Assembly (NCBI GenBank): GCA_018830745.1
Contig: JAHJRU010000045.1
Span: 1-10,061, forward strand
Source of the DNA: Chloroflexota bacterium
GTDB lineage: Bacteria; Chloroflexota; Dehalococcoidia; Dehalococcoidales; JAHJRU01
Direction: 5' to 3'
DNA: 10,061 nucleotides
Shown: positions 6,560 to 10,061 of the stretch, one piece after another
Layout: each line of letters begins with the position of its first letter
How positions within the stretch are numbered: position 1 is the stretch's first letter
Made by a program: the position numbers and the translations under genes
Notes under the pieces: generated by a model
The model's input: only the letters and a program-made list of their open reading frames with translations
What the model was told of the DNA's origin: nothing
The model's database searches: none

Positions 6560-6994
6560 TCAGCGCGCCCGAATGCCGTAAGCGCCGGTGGTACCCAGTG
6601 CCAGGCCTATTACCAACATGAATATGCCATTTGCTTGGACGACCTCGGTAAGTCCATAGCCTAATTGCGCTATGTACAAGGAATTTTCCATCGTCATTGC
6701 TTTTAGAATTTGGGCACGGTTGGGGTCGTCCCTTGCCAGCTCGACATACAAACCGTAATTCTCACGACGATGGTCTGCCAGTATACCGGCCATGACCAGG
6801 GCTTCCTCAGGGGTGTCAACAATACCCTGAATCGCGCCATCTGCGGCTTCATAGCTAACCTTTTCCACGAGCATCGTCTGTAGTATCAAACTGCGCTTTG
6901 AGATAGCTTGGGAAATAAATACTGCGCCCATAACTATGCTGAATACGCCGGCTATAAGTAGTATACTCGCCACTTTCTTATTAATCATACCCAT
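6560..6994 (-). CDS. Unrecognised 144-aa protein with a membrane helix at each end
   Basis: I do not recognise a family. Residues about 8-29 form a hydrophobic helix (VASILLIAGVFSIVMGAVFI) and about 117-138 another (NGIFMLVIGLALGTTGAYG). Between them is a soluble part of about 85 residues, rich in Ala and Glu and probably helical (EKVSYEAADGAIQGIVDTPEEA and onward), without Cys. With both termini inside, this middle would face the outside; the short basic ends (INKK, IRAR) agree with that. The start is firm: GGAGGAGG (7001-7008) sits 6 nt before the ATG. It is a single-gene unit on the minus strand ended by the hairpin at 6447-6481, divergent from the hydrolase. A role in sensing or membrane anchoring is conceivable but not supported. 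Confidence 0.8.
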   Translation of the reverse strand: MGMINKKVASILLIAGVFSIVMGAVFISQAISKRSLILQTMLVEKVSYEAADGAIQGIVDTPEEALVMAGILADHRRENYGLYVELARDDPNRAQILKAMTMENSLYIAQLGYGLTEVVQANGIFMLVIGLALGTTGAYGIRAR

Positions 6995-7308
6995 AATATA
7001 CCTCCTCCTTTAACTTCTATACTTGCTTTATCTTGAATAATGTCCCACTTTCACACAACTTCCACCTCCTTTTTAAGGCTTAATCTTCCTAGCTACTATT
7101 AACCACTATCAAACATACTATGCTGGATAAGAAATGTGAATCGCGTGAACAGGTGGAATATAGCAGATGTCTATACTGTTTTTTAATTCAAGAGCATATT
7201 TTAAATTAAATATAAACATATTGTATTTTTACCATGCTTATACTATGCTGATAGGTACACCATAAGCACCGCATTGCAGAGTTACAGCTCTTACACGGAA
7301 TACGGAAT
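6995..7308. other. 314-bp divergent intergenic region
   Basis: This gap lies between the start of the 144-aa gene (minus) and the hydrolase (plus). It contains a strong orphan ribosome site with a 13-codon ORF (7017-7058), a tandem GTGAA pair at 7136-7140 and 7145-7149 (9-bp period), an 11-bp direct repeat ATACTATGCTG at 7115-7125 and 7240-7250, and an A/T-rich block at 7195-7230. TATACT at 7239-7244 (five of six to the -10 consensus) could serve the hydrolase, but no good -35 box precedes it. No RNA gene or CRISPR array is seen. Confidence 0.5.
7017..7058 (-). CDS. Possible 13-codon leader peptide ORF
   Basis: On the minus strand the 9-mer AAGGAGGTG, a full match to the anti-Shine-Dalgarno end of 16S rRNA, stands 60-70 bp before the 144-aa gene that has its own ribosome site. 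Six nt after GGAGG is a TTG codon opening MCESGTLFKIKQV and a TAG stop, 22 nt before the next start codon. It may be a leader peptide that couples translation, or the ribosome site may be the remains of a lost gene. Only the ribosome site is strong evidence. Confidence 0.25.
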   Translation of the reverse strand: MCESGTLFKIKQV

Positions 7309-8274
7309 ATGTTTAGTAAAAGAGTAGTGGCGCTCTCCTTCTTTCTGTTCTTGCTTGGCGTGGTTATCTTTTGTCTGCAGATTTTGGTGTTTAACCCCAG
7401 ATTCACCTACGTTGAAGCCTGTGTGCCAATAGCCGTAGAGCGAGATATCACCTATAAGACTATCGGTGATATCAGTTTAAAAATGGATATTTATTATCCC
7501 ATAGCTTCACCCGGACCGATGCCGACGCTGGTCTATGTGCATGGCGGAGGTTGGTACTCAGGTGACAAGACTACGGGCATTGGGCAGGGTGATATACCGG
7601 GCTTCGTGTCTCGGGGTTACGTGGTCGCCTCCATTAATTACCGGCTGGCACCGAGATACAAGTTCCCGGCACAGATAGAGGATGTTAAATGTGCTGTTCG
7701 TTTTCTCAGAGCCAATGCCAGCACTTACCGCATTGATCCAATGCGTATTGGTGCCTGGGGCGACAGTGCGGGCGGTCATTTGGCAGCTCTACTGGCTGTT
7801 AATGCCAACGATGCCGCTTTTCAGGATACGGCAGAATGTTTTGACCATAATAATTTCTCAGATAGAATACAGGCAGCTTGCAATATGTATGGTCCAACTG
7901 ATTTAGTGGCCTTTAGCGAAAAGGCTAAAACGCAACTTGTAGAGCATGTTTTTGGCACGGATGACCCGGCAGACCCTGTAATACGCAGAGCAAGCCCCAT
8001 AAGTCACGTTTCCGAGGATGACCCACCATTCTTGATCATACATGGTGAAAAAGACGATGTAGTGCTTCTGAGCCAATCGGTAAAATTGTACCGCCGATTA
8101 TTAACCGCTTCTGTCCCGGTGGAATTGATGATAGTAAGGAATTGCGGTCACTGCCTCGTCTCCGTTGGGGGTGCTCTCTATCCAACCCGCGCCGAAATCA
8201 CGGATATAATGGCAAGTTTCTTCGACAAGTACCTGAAACAGGATTACTGCCGGTACCCTCCACCGAAGCAATGA
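7309..8274 (+). CDS. Alpha/beta hydrolase, BD-FAE/HSL-like esterase with N-terminal membrane anchor or signal
   Basis: A 321-aa serine hydrolase. Residues 4-27 are a hydrophobic signal or anchor (VVALSFFLFLLGVVIFCL), so the enzyme probably acts outside the membrane. The fold starts near residue 45 with KMDIYYPIASPG. The oxyanion motif HGGGW is at 78-82, the nucleophile Ser153 lies in GDSAGG, the acid is probably Asp249 in HGEKDD and the base is His281 in CGHC. It belongs to the HGGG group of esterases, close to those annotated as BD-FAE (feruloyl-esterase-like), so ester substrates are likely but the true one is open. The start has no clear Shine-Dalgarno site; upstream is a repeated ACGGAAT, and the signal sequence supports this ATG. 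It begins the rightward cluster; the tautomerase follows after 120 bp. Confidence 0.92.
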   Translation: MFSKRVVALSFFLFLLGVVIFCLQILVFNPRFTYVEACVPIAVERDITYKTIGDISLKMDIYYPIASPGPMPTLVYVHGGGWYSGDKTTGIGQGDIPGFVSRGYVVASINYRLAPRYKFPAQIEDVKCAVRFLRANASTYRIDPMRIGAWGDSAGGHLAALLAVNANDAAFQDTAECFDHNNFSDRIQAACNMYGPTDLVAFSEKAKTQLVEHVFGTDDPADPVIRRASPISHVSEDDPPFLIIHGEKDDVVLLSQSVKLYRRLLTASVPVELMIVRNCGHCLVSVGGALYPTRAEITDIMASFFDKYLKQDYCRYPPPKQ

Positions 8275-8394
8275 CCTCCCAGCTTTTCATAAAGCTCAAA
8301 TGGCAAGGGGGAGCATCCTGGTGGATGAATTACTGGATAATAGTGTATATTTGGTTGTATTATTGTGTTGAACAAGGAGAAGGAGGAAAGTGAA

Positions 8395-8583
8395 ATGCCC
8401 ACAGTCTCAATTAGCATGTTGGAAGGCAGAGACGTAGCTACCAAACAGTTGCTGTGTGAAAGACTGACCAACGCCGTCGTGGAGACATTAAACGTAAAGA
8501 AGGAAGCGGTAAGCGTCTACATGTGGGAAATGAAGCCAGAGAACCTGGGCAAGGCTGGAGTGCTTAGATCCCAGACCGGATAA
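8395..8583 (+). CDS. 4-oxalocrotonate tautomerase-family protein
   Basis: A 62-codon product, the standard size for the family, whose small subunits form hexamers. After loss of Met the chain begins Pro-Thr-Val-Ser-Ile, giving the catalytic Pro1. LEGR keeps Arg11. Where the Pseudomonas enzyme has Arg39 this protein has Ser (VSVYMWEM), and Phe50 is Leu (NLGKAG), so it may not act on 2-hydroxymuconate; related proteins work as other tautomerases, decarboxylases or dehalogenases. The start is set by AGGAGG (8381-8386) 8 nt before the ATG and by the need for Pro next to Met; a longer frame from 8365 would bury Pro1 and is wrong. It lies between the hydrolase and the DUF2284 gene on the same strand. 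Confidence 0.88.
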   Translation: MPTVSISMLEGRDVATKQLLCERLTNAVVETLNVKKEAVSVYMWEMKPENLGKAGVLRSQTG

Positions 8584-8696
8584 GGTGGCCACTCTCATTC
8601 TGTTTGTCTCTCCCCCGCTGGATGATCCGTATGTCTTCAAGCCAGGCTCAATTTGGCATGGCGGAATATCAAGAGTGTAAATGAAGGAGGCCCGGA

Positions 8697-9335
8697 ATGG
8701 CTGGTAAGATTAGAAATACGATTTCTGAATCGGAACTTCAACAGGATCTACAGAAATATAGGACAAGGGCTATTGCCCTTGGGGCGACCGATGCCCAGAT
8801 TATCACCACCGACATGGTAATGATTGACGAAAGAGTCCGGGCGAAGTGTATGTACCCCAAATGTGAGCATTTCGGAACCAGTGCAAACTGTCCCCCTTAC
8901 TCCATGGAACCAGAGCAAACAAGAATATTAGTTGATAGATTCCGCTATGCTATTTTTTACAGGATAAAGGTGCCCACCGAATTATTAGCCGGCAAACGAC
9001 CGCCTGAAGCGCTAGCCTCCCAAGCCCAGTTCAGTAAAACACGGAATCAAATAACGGCCACACTTGAATCAGAGGCCTTCTATGACGGTTACTATCTGGC
9101 AGTAGGGTTCAGTGGTGGGTCCTGTAAAGGTTCCTTCTGCTCGGAGAAAGACTGTTCAGCCTTGGAACCGGGTAAAGGTTGTAGGTTTCCTCTCCTTGCC
9201 AGATCTTCAATGGAAGCCGTTGGAATGGATGTCTACTTTATGGCGACTGCTGTAGACTGGGATATCTATCCCCTTGGGAGGGCGCCCTCGGATGCGCCAC
9301 ATGGGACATTAGCCGGGATAGTGTTTATATACTAA
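8697..9335 (+). CDS. DUF2284 predicted metal-binding (cysteine-cluster) protein
   Basis: A 212-aa protein with the DUF2284 cysteine pattern. The first group is Cys51, Cys56 and Cys65 (CMYPKC, then ANCPP) and the second Cys143, Cys148, Cys153 and Cys162 (GSCKGSFC, then KDC and KGC). Seven such Cys in ferredoxin-like spacing suggest one or two Fe-S clusters or another metal site; no redox partner domain is present. The C-terminus (VGMDVYFMATAVDWDIYP) is also typical of the family. The family is common in methanogens, clostridia and other anaerobes and its function is unknown. AAGGAGG (8684-8690) 6 nt upstream fixes the start. It lies in a same-strand run between the tautomerase (113 bp upstream) and the PaaK-like gene (115 bp downstream). 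Confidence 0.88.
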   Translation: MAGKIRNTISESELQQDLQKYRTRAIALGATDAQIITTDMVMIDERVRAKCMYPKCEHFGTSANCPPYSMEPEQTRILVDRFRYAIFYRIKVPTELLAGKRPPEALASQAQFSKTRNQITATLESEAFYDGYYLAVGFSGGSCKGSFCSEKDCSALEPGKGCRFPLLARSSMEAVGMDVYFMATAVDWDIYPLGRAPSDAPHGTLAGIVFIY

Positions 9336-9382
9336 AGCGGAAGCTCAGCGGTAACCAGACACTATTAAAAGGACTGCCAGAG

Positions 9383-9454
9383 GTGAAAATCAATAAAATA
9401 TGTGTCCTGGGCACCGGGCAAGGGTTTAACCGGCTTGAGGAGGACCTTCTATGA
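9383..9454 (+). pseudogene. 23-codon remnant resembling the start of a 3-hydroxyacyl-CoA dehydrogenase
   Basis: AAAAGGA (9367-9373) stands 9 nt before a GTG that opens a frame reading MKINKICVLGTGQ, the hallmark N-terminus of 3-hydroxyacyl-CoA dehydrogenases (first strand and GxGxxG of the Rossmann NAD site). Identity is lost right after the GTG: the frame runs ten more residues over the ribosome site of the next gene and stops at TGA, overlapping its ATG as ATGA. This looks like an in-place deletion that left the first 13 codons. It may still work as a coupled leader. The match is short, so chance cannot be excluded. Confidence 0.4.
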
Positions 9455-10061
9455 AGGAAGAGCTGTACAGTCAAGACCAGGCAATGTCCCCTGAGGAAAG
9501 ACAGCAGCATTACGATAAGCAGGTAAGCCAGGTGGTTCAATTCGCCTACGACAACGCACCGGCGGTGAAAGACAGGATGGACAAAGCCGGCGTCAAGCCA
9601 TCCCAGATAAGTACCACCAGAGACCTGGAGCTAATCCCCTTGATTACCCGGGACGAAGTAATAGGATTACAGAAGGACAACCCGCCCTATGGCGGGCTGC
9701 TGGCTGTCCCCGTGGAAAGCCTTTACCGCATCCTGTATTCACCGGGGCCGTTCCACATCCCTATCAGTTCTCCGGAAGCGGCCAGAAAGGTGCTAAAAAT
9801 AATCCACGCGGCCGGTCTGCGCCGGGGCGACAGCGTAATTTCCACCCTGCCTCCTCTGTTTGCCGCCGGTTCCATGTTCATGGACGCTCTGTCCCTCGAT
9901 GGATTGGTGAACATTCCAGCAGGCACCGGCAACACCGAGCTCCAGGTAAACATGATACGCGACCTCGGTATAACCGGTTATTTTGGCACGCCCAGCTTTT
10001 TAATGAACCTGGTGCGCAAGGCGGAAGAGCTGGGTTATGATTTCAAAAATGAGTTCAAACT
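9451..10061 (+). CDS. PaaK-like AMP-binding-family protein with altered P-loop (cut by window end)
   Basis: The first 203 residues of a phenylacetate-CoA ligase-like protein; no stop occurs before the right edge. The N-terminal part is typical (helix, AGVKPSQISTTRDLELIPLITRDE, then GLLAVPVESLYRI). The family A3 loop SSGTTGKP that holds ATP phosphates lines up without a gap with SPGPFHIP at 97-104, so the Thr, second Gly and Lys are missing. Later landmarks are kept: GTGNTELQ (158-165) and GTPSF (179-183), the adenine-binding area. The protein may therefore not make acyl-adenylates; it could be a partner or a different enzyme of the fold. The start is secured by GAGGAGG (9437-9443) 7 nt upstream and coupled by an ATGA overlap to the short remnant ORF. 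It may belong with the rightward cluster. Confidence 0.85.
   Translation, partial: MKEELYSQDQAMSPEERQQHYDKQVSQVVQFAYDNAPAVKDRMDKAGVKPSQISTTRDLELIPLITRDEVIGLQKDNPPYGGLLAVPVESLYRILYSPGPFHIPISSPEAARKVLKIIHAAGLRRGDSVISTLPPLFAAGSMFMDALSLDGLVNIPAGTGNTELQVNMIRDLGITGYFGTPSFLMNLVRKAEELGYDFKNEFK

Noticed and set aside
8281..8296. AGCTTT-TCAT-AAAGCT hairpin after the hydrolase
   Set aside because: Short A/T-rich stem without a T-run; not enough for a terminator.
1..10061. CRISPR arrays, tRNA or rRNA genes, insertion sequences
   Set aside because: I saw no regularly spaced repeats, no tRNA cloverleaf signature, no rRNA sequence and no transposase or terminal inverted repeats.

Overview
The window is a bacterial accessory or catabolic region of roughly even base composition, with dense genes and mostly strong Shine-Dalgarno sites. 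Its content (a UbiD-type decarboxylase, a DUF2284 cysteine-cluster protein, a PaaK-like acyl-CoA ligase relative, a 4-oxalocrotonate tautomerase-like protein and a PAS two-component pair) fits an anaerobe that handles aromatic or unsaturated carboxylic acids. A Chloroflexota (Dehalococcoidia-like) or deltaproteobacterial type of host is my guess from gene style only; there is no rRNA or other phylogenetic marker.

Layout. Positions 1-125 hold a probable terminator of an upstream gene and a CRP/FNR-like palindrome correctly placed to activate a promoter. Positions 126-948 (+) hold a small VOC/glyoxalase-fold protein and a small cupin. Positions 991-6074 (-) hold four genes which, read from the right, are a cytoplasmic PAS histidine kinase, its overlapping NarL/LuxR-type response regulator, a 12-helix MFS carrier and a UbiD-family decarboxylase. 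A short, previously easy-to-miss membrane-peptide ORF (2672-2767, +) lies in the gap between the MFS and ubiD-like genes. Positions 6123-6559 are non-coding or decayed, ending in a strong hairpin terminator. Positions 6560-6994 (-) encode an unrecognised 144-aa protein with a membrane segment at each end. Positions 6995-7308 form a divergent regulatory gap with an orphan perfect Shine-Dalgarno site. Positions 7309-10061 (+) hold a secreted or anchored alpha/beta hydrolase, a tautomerase, a DUF2284 protein and a PaaK-like protein cut by the window end.

How it may work together (inference). The two-component system could sense a ligand or redox cue through its Cys/His-bearing PAS domain and control the adjacent carrier and decarboxylase: uptake of a carboxylic acid, then prenyl-FMN-dependent decarboxylation. 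The rightward cluster (esterase-like hydrolase, tautomerase, ligase-like protein) could belong to the same catabolic theme.

Most noteworthy points: the PaaK-like protein lacks the SSGTTGKP ATP-binding loop (SPGPFHIP instead); a 23-codon ORF that starts like a 3-hydroxyacyl-CoA dehydrogenase overlaps its start codon; the tautomerase keeps Pro1 and Arg11 but not Arg39 or Phe50; the kinase PAS domain carries a C-x4-HG-x8-CP motif; and there is a hidden small membrane protein. Several intergenic stretches look like gene remnants, suggesting past deletion.
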